A stretch of 14,234 nucleotides of DNA, taken from contig CAKSLH010000016.1 in assembly GCA_934466515.1 (NCBI GenBank), forward strand, positions 1 to 14,234, given 5' to 3'. The notes beneath the pieces were generated by a model, which did not search any database, had not been told where the DNA came from, and saw only the letters and a program-made list of their open reading frames with translations. The DNA comes from an uncultured Eubacteriales bacterium (lineage in GTDB: Bacteria; Bacillota; Clostridia; Oscillospirales; Acutalibacteraceae). The translations under genes and the position numbers were made by a program. Below are positions 6,194-13,287 of this stretch, in pieces. How positions within the stretch are numbered: the first letter of the stretch is position 1; the number at the start of each line of letters is the position of its first letter.

Positions 6194-6906
6194 TTTATAT
6201 CACTCGCTTTTTCTTTTTTTGCTTTTAATTCTCTTTCGGCCTGCGGAAGTCTGAGATAAACAGGGACAAGCAGATCGGGCGTGACCTTTCTTTTTTCAAA
6301 ATCCGTTTGTGCTAAGAAACCTACTCCTGCGGCATTTTGGTATTTTAAAGGCTCGCAGGCTATTTTTATATTTTCCTTGTCTACAAGCTTTTCAAATAAA
6401 AGGTCGGCTCCGTCTCCGCATAACAGTACCTTTTCGGTTTTGGCAAAACCTTTTAAATCGCTTATAACTTCCTCGCATAAAACCGCTCGGTCGGGAACAA
6501 GTCTTATTATTTCTCCGCTTTTAACCGAGAAAATCGCATTGTAGACCTGATTGCACCTTGCGTCCATAAGACAGCAGACTATTCCGTCAAACGATTTGTG
6601 ATTATATGCCATGGCTTCAAGTGTCGATACTCCGACGCAGGGCTTGTTAAAAGGCTCCGCAAGTCCCTTTATAAGGCTTAATGCAATCCTGAGCCCTGTA
6701 AAGGATCCCGGTCCTGCCGAAACTGCAAATGCGTCAATACCGTCAATAGTAAGACGGATGTTTTTTAAAGCTCCGTCCACCATATTCATAAGAGTCTGCG
6801 AATGTGTGAGATTTATATTTATATATGATGAGGACAAAACCTTGCCGTTTTCGGTTATCGCAACCGAAGCAGGGGAGGCGGAAGCCTCAACCGAAAGTAT
6901 CTTCAT
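6190..6906 (-). CDS. tsaB: tRNA threonylcarbamoyladenosine biosynthesis protein TsaB
   Basis: Non-catalytic partner of TsaD in the complex that transfers the threonylcarbamoyl group to A37 of tRNAs reading ANN codons. 238 residues. It has the ASKHA-fold features of the family: an N-terminal phosphate-1-like strand (ILSVEASASPASVAI), TLTHSQ-type helix start (N32-LTHSQ, H35), and the hallmark SAGPGSFTGLRIALSLIKGLA spanning 63-83. The C-terminus has PVYLRLPQAEREL, also characteristic. The catalytic metal-binding residues of TsaD are absent, as expected. It overlaps tsaE (ATGA at 6906-6903) and rpiB by 4 bases each, so the three are translated as a coupled set. TsaC and TsaD are not in the window. 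Confidence 0.96.
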   Translation of the reverse strand: MKILSVEASASPASVAITENGKVLSSSYININLTHSQTLMNMVDGALKNIRLTIDGIDAFAVSAGPGSFTGLRIALSLIKGLAEPFNKPCVGVSTLEAMAYNHKSFDGIVCCLMDARCNQVYNAIFSVKSGEIIRLVPDRAVLCEEVISDLKGFAKTEKVLLCGDGADLLFEKLVDKENIKIACEPLKYQNAAGVGFLAQTDFEKRKVTPDLLVPVYLRLPQAERELKAKKEKASDIK

Positions 6907-7346
6907 ATTGTGTCCTCGCTCTTAATCGTGATTATTCTTGAATTTTGGCTTTTTGCCTGTCTGATATCAATAAAAATTGTCTTTTCATCAAGAATTCCCG
7001 AAATGTTTTCGCTCCATTCAACGGCTATAACGCCGTTTTCCGAAAGATAATCGAAAAATCCGGTAGAATAAAGGTCCTCAAAGCCGCTTATCCGATACAT
7101 GTCAAAGTGAAACAAATCAAGCCTTCCGCCGCGGTATTCGTTTACAAGCGCAAATGTAGGGGAGGAGACATCGCCTTTAAACCCAAGCCCGCGGGCCAGT
7201 CCTCTTGTAAAACAGGTCTTTCCTGCGCCTAAGTTACCGGTATAAGCTATAACCTCTCCGCCGCTTAGCTTTTTTGCAAAATCCGCCGCGATTTTTTCTG
7301 TTTCTTTTTCGGAATTCGATAAAAATTCTTCTTTAATTCCAATCAC
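6903..7346 (-). CDS. tsaE: tRNA threonylcarbamoyladenosine biosynthesis ATPase TsaE
   Basis: P-loop ATPase that resets the TsaB-TsaD complex during t6A synthesis. Motifs in order: GNLGAGKT (37-44, Walker A), VSSPTFALVNEY (60-71), FDMYR (81-85) and VEWSEN (109-114), all standard for TsaE. About 147 residues, the usual size. The start is uncertain: the longest frame begins with GTG at 7346, but the only ribosome-site-like bases (AAGG) directly abut it and no ATG occurs near the N-terminus. The first conserved residues (FLSNSEKET) begin at position 8, so the true start is at or very near this GTG. It is the first gene of the - strand unit, about 45 bases after a plausible promoter. Confidence 0.94.
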   Translation of the reverse strand: MIGIKEEFLSNSEKETEKIAADFAKKLSGGEVIAYTGNLGAGKTCFTRGLARGLGFKGDVSSPTFALVNEYRGGRLDLFHFDMYRISGFEDLYSTGFFDYLSENGVIAVEWSENISGILDEKTIFIDIRQAKSQNSRIITIKSEDTI

Positions 7347-7360
7347 CTTATATCAGATAA

Positions 7361-7372
7361 ATCTTTAAAGAT
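7361..7372. promoter_or_regulatory. 12-bp perfect palindrome in the tsaE 5' region
   Basis: ATCTTTAAAGAT is a perfect inverted repeat between the predicted transcription start (near 7382) and the tsaE start codon. It could be a small operator, but AT-rich palindromes of this length can occur by chance and no binding family is recognised. Confidence 0.25.
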
Positions 7373-7388
7373 ATTTTGTTATCAATTT

Positions 7389-7417
7389 ATATTACCATAT
7401 TTAATTTGTGATGTCAA
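7389..7417 (-). promoter_or_regulatory. Probable promoter of tsaE-tsaB-rpiB-upp
   Basis: On the - strand: TTGACA (7417-7412), a 17-base spacer ending in TGG, then TAATAT (7394-7389). The -35 is perfect, the -10 matches 4 of 6 and is helped by a TG one base upstream (extended -10). It lies about 43 bases before the tsaE start codon. Confidence 0.65.
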
Positions 7418-7484
7418 ACATTTGTTGAAAATTGTCTAATAATGTCTTGTCCGTTTGGAAGTAATGTAAATTTCAAAAAAACAC

Positions 7485-7513
7485 TTGATTTTTATTAAAA
7501 GTGGTATTATAAT
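7485..7513 (+). promoter_or_regulatory. Promoter of the mraZ division/cell-wall cluster
   Basis: TTGATT (7485-7490), a 17-base spacer, TATAAT (7508-7513). The start is expected near 7520, placing the MraZ boxes over and just downstream of the start site. Confidence 0.75.
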
Positions 7514-7521
7514 TAACTCAG

Positions 7522-7567
7522 GTGGAGAAAAGTGTATCGAAGTGTCAAATTTGTGTGGCATAGTGGT
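7522..7567 (+). promoter_or_regulatory. MraZ-box array: five GTG(G/T) repeats at 10-11 bp spacing
   Basis: GTG cores begin at 7522, 7532, 7542, 7553 and 7563 (GTGGA, GTGTA, GTGTC, GTGTG, GTGGT), so the period is 10, 10, 11 and 10 bases, one helical turn. Several are preceded by A/T-rich bases (AAAGTGT, GAAGTGT, ATAGTGG). MraZ proteins bind direct repeats of this kind, usually three or more boxes at a 10-bp period upstream of their own gene. Autorepression by MraZ is the expected role. Confidence 0.72.
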
Positions 7568-7594
7568 GAATTTTAAGAAATGAGGTGACGGTCT

Positions 7595-8020
7595 TTGCTC
7601 TACGGTGGATATCAGCATACAGTAGATAAAAAGGGCAGAGTCGCCATCCCTGCAAAGCTTCGCGACGAATTAGGAGAAAGCTTTATGATTTGCCGCGGAA
7701 TATACGGTAAGCGCTGTATATGCGTTTATTCTCTTAAAGAGTGGGACAGGCTTGTTGAAAAGATAGGAAATCTTCCTTCGGCAAAATCAAGTGTCGTTAA
7801 AAGATTTTTGTATGACGGAGCTTTCAATGTTGAATTTGATTCTCAGGGAAGAATTCTTATTCCGTCGGTACTGCGCGAATACGCTCAGCTTGATACAAGC
7901 GCTCATATAACCGGTATGGACACCAATCTTGAAATTTGGAATACAGAGCTTTGGAAAGCAGAAAACGAACAGTACACTCCCGAATCCATCGCTTCTATTG
8001 TTGAGGAGCTGGATTTTTAA
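7595..8020 (+). CDS. mraZ: Transcriptional regulator MraZ
   Basis: DNA-binding regulator of the division and cell-wall cluster that it heads. 141 residues made of two SpoVT/AbrB-like half-domains, each with the D-x-x-G-R-(V/I)-x-I-P signature: DKKGRVAIPAKLR (11-23) and DSQGRILIPSVLR (82-94). Such proteins form rings that contact evenly spaced boxes; five are present just upstream. The start is TTG, chosen because GAGGTG lies 7 bases upstream and the protein then begins MLYGGYQHTVD, like other Firmicutes MraZ. It is followed 3 bases later by rsmH. Confidence 0.96.
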   Translation: MLYGGYQHTVDKKGRVAIPAKLRDELGESFMICRGIYGKRCICVYSLKEWDRLVEKIGNLPSAKSSVVKRFLYDGAFNVEFDSQGRILIPSVLREYAQLDTSAHITGMDTNLEIWNTELWKAENEQYTPESIASIVEELDF

Positions 8021-8023
8021 GAT

Positions 8024-8944
8024 ATGGAATTTAAACATAAACCGGTTCTGCTTGAAGAAACCGTAAATTCGCTCAATATCAAACCCGACGGTGTTTATCT
8101 TGACGGAACAGCCGGCGGAGCAGGGCATTCTCTTGAAATTGCAAAAAGACTTAAAAGCGGAATGCTTATTGCCTTAGATCAGGACCCCGACGCGGTTAAA
8201 ACCGCGGCAGAAAGACTTAAAGGCTATAACGCAAAGGTGATAAGAAGCAATTTCGTTAATATGGACAGCGTTTTAAACGAGCTTAATATAAAAGGGCTTG
8301 ACGGAATTTTGCTCGATATCGGAGTTTCCTCATATCAGCTTGATAACGGCGAAAGAGGCTTTTCATATAAAACCGATGCACCTCTTGATATGCGCATGAG
8401 CCAGAGCGGAAAAACTGCCGCCGATCTTGTGAACAATCTTTCTGTAAACGAGCTTGCCGATATATTTAAAAACTACGGCGAGGAAAAATTCGCTTACAGA
8501 ATAGCAGACAGAATAGTTAAAAAGAGGGCACTAAAGCCTATAAACACAACTGTTGAGCTTGCAGACCTGATAGCTTCAAGCGTGCCTGCCGCCGCAAGGA
8601 GAGACGGACACCCCGCAAGGAAATGCTTTCAGGCATTACGAATTGCGGTAAACGGCGAGCTTGACTGCCTTGAAACGGGAATTGATAAGGCCTTTAATCT
8701 TCTTAATAAAGACGGGGTTTTAAGTATAATCACCTTCCATTCTTTAGAAGACAGAATTGTTAAGAACAAATTCAAGGAATTTTGCACGGGCTGTATTTGT
8801 CCGCCCGATTTGCCCGTATGTGTCTGCCACAGAACGCCTAAAGGCAAAATGCCGACAAGAAAGCCTATAACGGCAACCGAAGAAGAGCTTAACCAAAATC
8901 CGCGGAGCAGGAGCGCAAAGCTTCGCAGCGTTATAAAAATATAA
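8024..8944 (+). CDS. rsmH: 16S rRNA (cytosine-1402 N4)-methyltransferase RsmH
   Basis: Uses S-adenosylmethionine to methylate N4 of C1402 in the ribosomal decoding centre. 306 residues, the family's usual length. Motifs: HKPVLLEETV (5-14), the SAM loop DGTAGGAGHS (27-36), ALDQDPDA (50-57), LDIGVSSYQLD (97-107) and FSYKTDAPLDMRM (113-125). The C-terminal part has the FHSLEDRIVK motif, a Cys-rich stretch CTGCICPPDLPVCVC and a basic tail, as in clostridial homologues. The ATG is 3 bases after mraZ. A GAGGAG lies within the mraZ end but 15 bases away, so coupling to mraZ translation is likely. Confidence 0.97.
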   Translation: MEFKHKPVLLEETVNSLNIKPDGVYLDGTAGGAGHSLEIAKRLKSGMLIALDQDPDAVKTAAERLKGYNAKVIRSNFVNMDSVLNELNIKGLDGILLDIGVSSYQLDNGERGFSYKTDAPLDMRMSQSGKTAADLVNNLSVNELADIFKNYGEEKFAYRIADRIVKKRALKPINTTVELADLIASSVPAAARRDGHPARKCFQALRIAVNGELDCLETGIDKAFNLLNKDGVLSIITFHSLEDRIVKNKFKEFCTGCICPPDLPVCVCHRTPKGKMPTRKPITATEEELNQNPRSRSAKLRSVIKI

Positions 8945-8950
8945 CTTAAA

Positions 8951-8955
8951 AAGGA
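8951..8955 (+). promoter_or_regulatory. Ribosome site that decides the ftsL-like start
   Basis: AAGGA directly abuts the upstream ATG at 8956 (no spacer) but lies 12 bases before the ATG at 8968. The second is the more workable start, although the spacing is long. Confidence 0.5.
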
Positions 8956-8967
8956 ATGTTCAATAAA

Positions 8968-9438
8968 ATGGATAACATAAAATATTATAATGACAGTCTT
9001 GCTTATGATTTTGAAATGTTTATGCCTAAAGAAAAAAGAACACAGAAAACCGCGGACATAGTAAAAATGCCCGTAAGCAAAAACAGAACCTCAGCTAAAG
9101 CCAAATCACGCAGAATGTCGGTTTCGGCTTTTGCCGTTGCGGCTTCGGTTTTCGTGCTTGCGGCTCTTTGCGGAAACATATTTTTGCGCCTTAAAATAAA
9201 CGAGGTCAACAGCCATATAAACAGTATCAAAAAAGAAATAAATGTGCTTGACAGCTATAAGACAAGCTTAGAGGTTGACCTTGAAAGAAAAGTATCGTAT
9301 TATAATATTGAGCTTGAGGCAACTCAGCTCGGTATGAGCAAAATGGGCAAGGAAAATGTCAAGTATATCAGAGTAAACGATAAAAATACAGCGGTCACCG
9401 AAAACGGCGAGACCGTCACCTCAGACGCGAAACAATGA
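8968..9438 (+). CDS. ftsL: FtsL-like cell-division membrane protein
   Basis: Small bitopic protein of 156 residues, placed between rsmH and the division/sporulation PBP exactly where FtsL is found in this cluster. It has a basic cytoplasmic N-terminus (about 1-49, ending KAKSRR), one hydrophobic segment (about 51-72, SVSAFAVAAS through GNIFL), then a coiled-coil-like stretch (about 74-112: LKINEVNSHINSIKKEINVL...) outside the membrane and a short polar tail. FtsL sequences are poorly conserved, so the call rests on topology and position. In other bacteria FtsL joins DivIC/FtsB and DivIB/FtsQ to activate septal wall synthesis. The start at 8968 is preferred over 8956 (4 residues longer) because the AAGGA ribosome site touches the latter. 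The N-terminal LAYDFEMF stretch is typical of clostridial members. Confidence 0.75.
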   Translation: MDNIKYYNDSLAYDFEMFMPKEKRTQKTADIVKMPVSKNRTSAKAKSRRMSVSAFAVAASVFVLAALCGNIFLRLKINEVNSHINSIKKEINVLDSYKTSLEVDLERKVSYYNIELEATQLGMSKMGKENVKYIRVNDKNTAVTENGETVTSDAKQ

Positions 9439-9470
9439 ATATATAAACAATAAAAATAATATAAATAAAT

Positions 9471-9503
9471 ACGAGAGTCATAAGGGATATCCGCGGCTCT
9501 CGT
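9471..9503 (+). other. Imperfect hairpin in the gap before the PBP gene
   Basis: ACGAGAG (9471-9477) and CTCTCGT (9497-9503) can form a 7-bp stem around a 19-base loop, followed by TTTT. A competing small hairpin CTCG-TTTT-CGAG sits at 9499-9510. The gap 9439-9551 is otherwise AT-rich with no convincing promoter. A weak attenuator is possible, but neither structure is strong. Confidence 0.3.
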
Positions 9504-9551
9504 TTTCGAGTATTTAGTGCGGCTGAAAAAAACAAGGAAAGCGGTGTAAAA

Positions 9552-11804
9552 ATGGCTGTAAGACCGGGAAAAGAAATGCGGGGAAGAATAAAATTTACCA
9601 TGATTGCGGTAATTTTATGTCTTACCCTTATTTCGTCATACAGTCTTGTAAATATAATGGTCGTCAAGGGCGACGAGTACCAGAGCATGGCGTCAGAGCA
9701 GCAGCTTTACGATAATGTGGTTACAGCCCCCAGAGGAAATATTTACGATAAGAATATGAAATTCTTAGCCAAAAGCGCCACCGCTTGGACTGTTTATATA
9801 ACCCCTAACGGAATAAACAATCTTAAGGACGAAAAAAAGCAGGAGACCTTAAGAACGCTTATCGCAAAAAACCTTTCTGAAATTCTCGGCGAGGATTATA
9901 ATGATATTTACGAAAAGACCAAGAAAAGAACCTATTATGTAACCGTTAAGAAAAAAATCGAAAAGACAGTCGCCGATAAAATCCGCAAATTCATTTCGGA
10001 TAACAGCGACCTTGAAATGACAAAATATGTCGGACTTGACGAAACGGTTAAAAGATACTATCCTAATGATACGCTTGCTTCAACCGTAATCGGTTTTGTC
10101 GGAGACGATAATCAAGGACTTGCGGGACTTGAAAGCTGGTATGATAATGAGCTTACAGGCGTCGCGGGAAGGGTTGTCGCGGCTAAAAACGCAAGAGGAA
10201 CCGATATGCAGTTTACATATCAGAAATCCGAAGAGGCAAAGCAGGGCAATTCTATTGTAACGACTATTGATTCTTATATTCAGTATGTTGCGGAAAAGTA
10301 TCTTGATGAGGCTGTCGAAACCGAGCATGTTCAGGAGCGCGGAGCGGTAGTTGTAATGAATGTAAATACCGGCGCGATACTCGGCATGGCGGTAAGCGAC
10401 GATTTTAATCCTAATTCCGCTTTCACTCTTTCGGCCGCCGATCAAGCTAAGGTTGACGCGGTTACAGATACCAAAGAAAAAAATAAACTTAAATCCGAGC
10501 TTTTAAACCGACAGTGGAGAAACAAGGCGGTTTCAGATACTTATGAGCCCGGTTCTGTTTTTAAAATATTTACGGCCTCCACCGCTTTAGAAGAAAATCT
10601 TATAAATGTTGACAGTAAATTTACCTGTAACCATACCTATGTTGTAGCAGGCAACCCCTATCACTGCCATAAGGCGGCAGGACACGGCTTGCAGACGCTT
10701 CCTCAGGCAATTGCAAATTCCTGTAACCCTGCATTCATTCAGATAGGTCAGCTTATAGGCGCAGAAACGTTTTCTAAATACTTTGAGGCTTTCGGACTTA
10801 CTCAGAAAACGGGAATTGATCTTCCGGGTGAAGCAACCTCTTATTATCATAAGCTTGCCGATATGCACGCAACAGAGCTTGCGTCGTCCTCATTCGGTCA
10901 GACCTTTAATATAACTCCTCTTCATACTCTTACTCTTGCCGCAGCGGCGGTAAACGGCGGATATATCGTTCAGCCTCACGTGGCGGAAAAATTCCTTGAC
11001 TCAGACGGAAAGGTTGTAAAAACCTTCTCCGATACCTATAAAAGACAGGTTGTTTCGGAAAGCACCTCGGCTACAATGCGCCAGTTGCTTGAATATGTCG
11101 TTCAAAACGGCGCTAAAAACGGTCAGGTTGCAGGCTACAGGGTCGGAGGAAAAACAGGTACATCCGAAAAGGTAGCTAAAATGCTTGAACTTAATGTAAA
11201 GGGACTTTATATCGGCTCTTATGTTGGAATTGCTCCTATAGATAAGCCTGAAATCGCTGTTCTTGTAATGCTTGACGAAGCGATGGGCGGTCAGTATTAC
11301 GGCGGCGCTATAGCGGCGCCTGTCGGCTCAAAGGTCATGGCGGAAATTCTTCCGTATCTCGGATATGAGCCACAGTATTCGGAGGAACAGCTTAAAAATA
11401 TGTCGGTTTCCGTTCCTGAGCTTGTCGGAACAGATGTTGACGCCGCAAAACAGACCCTTGCAAACGCAAAGCTTTCTTATAAGGTTATGGGAACGGGCGC
11501 AAAGGTCACAAAACAGCTTCCGGTTTCCGGAACCTCTGTTTATAAGGGCGGAACGGTAATACTTTATACCGATAACGAGGAAGAGGCTACAACAACTGTG
11601 CCTAATCTTATTGGACTTACTGTTTCAGAGGTCAACGCGGCGGCAGCGGCGGCGGGAATAAATGTTGAGTTTTCGGGTAATACGACCTCACCCGACTTAA
11701 GAGCTTACAGCCAAAGCATAAAAGCAGGAGAAACGGTAGCTTTAGGAAAGGTTGTAACGGTTAATTTCAGGGAACAGGCAGAGGCGGATATAGCGGCAGA
11801 TTAG
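9552..11804 (+). CDS. spoVD: Class B penicillin-binding protein (FtsI/PBP2B/SpoVD type) with two PASTA domains
   Basis: Peptidoglycan DD-transpeptidase of 750 residues, anchored in the membrane and acting outside. One N-terminal membrane segment (about 13-37) is followed by the dimerisation domain (TAPRGNIYDKN at 58-68, GFVGDDNQGLAGLE at 181-194). The transpeptidase domain holds the three catalytic motifs: S335-V-F-K338, S390-C-N392 and K534-T-G536. Two PASTA domains follow (about 617-674 and 681-738), each starting with a VP motif (SVPELVG, TVPNLIG). C372 and C391 are 19 residues apart near the active site, as in the redox-controlled pair of Bacillus SpoVD. Position just before murE also fits spoVD, while two PASTA domains are more like PbpB, so one protein may serve both division and sporulation. 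The ATG has AAGGAAAGCGGTG upstream. Confidence 0.9.
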   Translation: MAVRPGKEMRGRIKFTMIAVILCLTLISSYSLVNIMVVKGDEYQSMASEQQLYDNVVTAPRGNIYDKNMKFLAKSATAWTVYITPNGINNLKDEKKQETLRTLIAKNLSEILGEDYNDIYEKTKKRTYYVTVKKKIEKTVADKIRKFISDNSDLEMTKYVGLDETVKRYYPNDTLASTVIGFVGDDNQGLAGLESWYDNELTGVAGRVVAAKNARGTDMQFTYQKSEEAKQGNSIVTTIDSYIQYVAEKYLDEAVETEHVQERGAVVVMNVNTGAILGMAVSDDFNPNSAFTLSAADQAKVDAVTDTKEKNKLKSELLNRQWRNKAVSDTYEPGSVFKIFTASTALEENLINVDSKFTCNHTYVVAGNPYHCHKAAGHGLQTLPQAIANSCNPAFIQIGQLIGAETFSKYFEAFGLTQKTGIDLPGEATSYYHKLADMHATELASSSFGQTFNITPLHTLTLAAAAVNGGYIVQPHVAEKFLDSDGKVVKTFSDTYKRQVVSESTSATMRQLLEYVVQNGAKNGQVAGYRVGGKTGTSEKVAKMLELNVKGLYIGSYVGIAPIDKPEIAVLVMLDEAMGGQYYGGAIAAPVGSKVMAEILPYLGYEPQYSEEQLKNMSVSVPELVGTDVDAAKQTLANAKLSYKVMGTGAKVTKQLPVSGTSVYKGGTVILYTDNEEEATTTVPNLIGLTVSEVNAAAAAAGINVEFSGNTTSPDLRAYSQSIKAGETVALGKVVTVNFREQAEADIAAD

Positions 11805-11834
11805 TAAATTTTTTAAAAACGGATTTTCATTTTT

Positions 11835-11840
11835 AAGGAG
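11835..11840 (+). promoter_or_regulatory. Ribosome site that fixes the murE start
   Basis: AAGGAG ends at 11840. The longest murE frame would start at a GTG (11840-11842) that shares its first base with this site, whereas the in-frame TTG at 11849 stands 8 bases downstream, the proper distance. Confidence 0.75.
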
Positions 11841-11848
11841 TGTATATT

Positions 11849-13285
11849 TTGTTACTCAGCGAGCTTTACGGTGCACAAAATCTTGACGGTAATTTAGAAA
11901 TAACGGGAATAACCTGTAATTCAAAGCAGGTTAAAAAAGGCTATGCCTTCGTATGCTTAAAAGGAGCGGCGTCCGACGGGCATAAATATGCTTCCGACGC
12001 TGTTAAAGCAGGAGCATCGGTTATATTTGCCGAGCATGATACGGGCGAAAAAAATCAGATTATCGTTAAAGATACGCATGAATGCTATTTTAAGCTAAGT
12101 TCTAAATGGTTCAATGAGCCTTCAAAAAAGCTTAAGCTTATAGGGGTTACAGGTACAAACGGAAAAACCTCCGTAACTTATATGATAAAGGCGATTCTTG
12201 AAAAAGCAGGCTATAGCGTGGGACTGATAGGTACAATCCATAATATGATAAAGGACAGGGTAATAGAGACCCATAATACCACTCCCGACGCTTTCACTTT
12301 AAACTCGCTTTTTGCCGATATGGTTGAAAGCGGCTGCGAATATGCCGTTATGGAGGTTTCCTCGCATGCGCTCGATCAGAAGAGGATTTGCAATGTAATC
12401 TTTGAAGAGGCGCTTTTTACGAATTTAACGCAGGATCATCTCGATTACCATAAAACAATGGAAAATTATCTGCTTGCTAAGAAAAAGCTTTTTAAAATGT
12501 GCAAAAAGGCAATTCTTAACAGCGACGATTCGTATTATAAGCAAATGGCGCAGGGGCTTGACTGTCCCGTTATAACCTATTCCGCTTCAAATGATTCGGA
12601 TTACAGTGCAAAGGGAATAAATTATCATCCCGCAGGTGTTGAATATGAGCTTGTAACAAAGGGCTCTATAAATCATATTTCGGTTAATACCGGCGGAAGA
12701 TTTACGGTGTATAATTCGCTTTGCGCAATAGTTGCGGCAATTGAGCTCGGAATTCCCGTTAAAACCGCGGCGGACGCAATAGGCGAGCTTCACGGTGTAA
12801 AGGGCAGGGCAGAGGTTGTGCAAACAGGCACGGATTATACAGTAATAATAGATTATGCCCACACTCCCGACGGACTTAAAAATATTCTTTCAACCTTCAG
12901 AGAATGTAAAAAGAACCGTCTTATAGTTCTTTTCGGCTGCGGCGGCGACAGAGATAAGACAAAAAGACCTATTATGGGTAATGTTGCGGTTCATAATGCC
13001 GATTATGTTATCGTCACAAGCGATAATCCGAGGACAGAGGACCCCGAGGCTATAATAAACGATATTTTAGAGGGTATAAAGGGTATTCATACTCCTTATA
13101 AGGTTATTGTCAACCGCAAGGAAGCTATAAAATATGCTTTGTCAATCGCAAGGAAAGATGATATAATAGTTCTTGCGGGTAAGGGACACGAAACCTACCA
13201 GATATTAAACTCGGGCACTATTCATTTTGATGAGCGCGAGGTAGTATCTGACGCATTAAAAGAGCTTAAAGAAAAGGGAGAGTAA
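11849..13285 (+). CDS. murE: UDP-N-acetylmuramoyl-tripeptide synthetase MurE, meso-diaminopimelate type
   Basis: Cytosolic Mur ligase that adds the third stem-peptide residue to UDP-MurNAc-L-Ala-D-Glu. 478 residues from the TTG start, which gives MLLSELYGAQ, matching the family's MKLSELL-like N-terminus. Landmarks: P-loop VTGTNGKTSV (100-109), NTTPDA (143-148), MEVSSHALDQ (168-177), the AKKKLF helix (210-215) with the lysine usually carbamylated, FGCGGDRDKTKRP (362-374) and GKGHETYQ (444-451). The signature DNPR (392-395) is that of enzymes adding meso-diaminopimelate; lysine-adding enzymes lack this Arg. The wall is therefore predicted to be of the m-DAP type. No murF follows, as in Bacillus; the next gene is mraY 2 bases after the stop. 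Confidence 0.95.
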   Translation: MLLSELYGAQNLDGNLEITGITCNSKQVKKGYAFVCLKGAASDGHKYASDAVKAGASVIFAEHDTGEKNQIIVKDTHECYFKLSSKWFNEPSKKLKLIGVTGTNGKTSVTYMIKAILEKAGYSVGLIGTIHNMIKDRVIETHNTTPDAFTLNSLFADMVESGCEYAVMEVSSHALDQKRICNVIFEEALFTNLTQDHLDYHKTMENYLLAKKKLFKMCKKAILNSDDSYYKQMAQGLDCPVITYSASNDSDYSAKGINYHPAGVEYELVTKGSINHISVNTGGRFTVYNSLCAIVAAIELGIPVKTAADAIGELHGVKGRAEVVQTGTDYTVIIDYAHTPDGLKNILSTFRECKKNRLIVLFGCGGDRDKTKRPIMGNVAVHNADYVIVTSDNPRTEDPEAIINDILEGIKGIHTPYKVIVNRKEAIKYALSIARKDDIIVLAGKGHETYQILNSGTIHFDEREVVSDALKELKEKGE

Positions 13286-13287
13286 AT

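Noticed and set aside
7787..8128. 113-codon open frame on the - strand across mraZ and rsmH
   Set aside because: Opposite two clearly coding genes and without motifs or a ribosome site.
9439..9551. Promoter or small gene in the gap between ftsL and the PBP gene
   Set aside because: AT-rich stretches resemble -10 boxes but no paired -35 box was found, and there is no short frame with a ribosome site.
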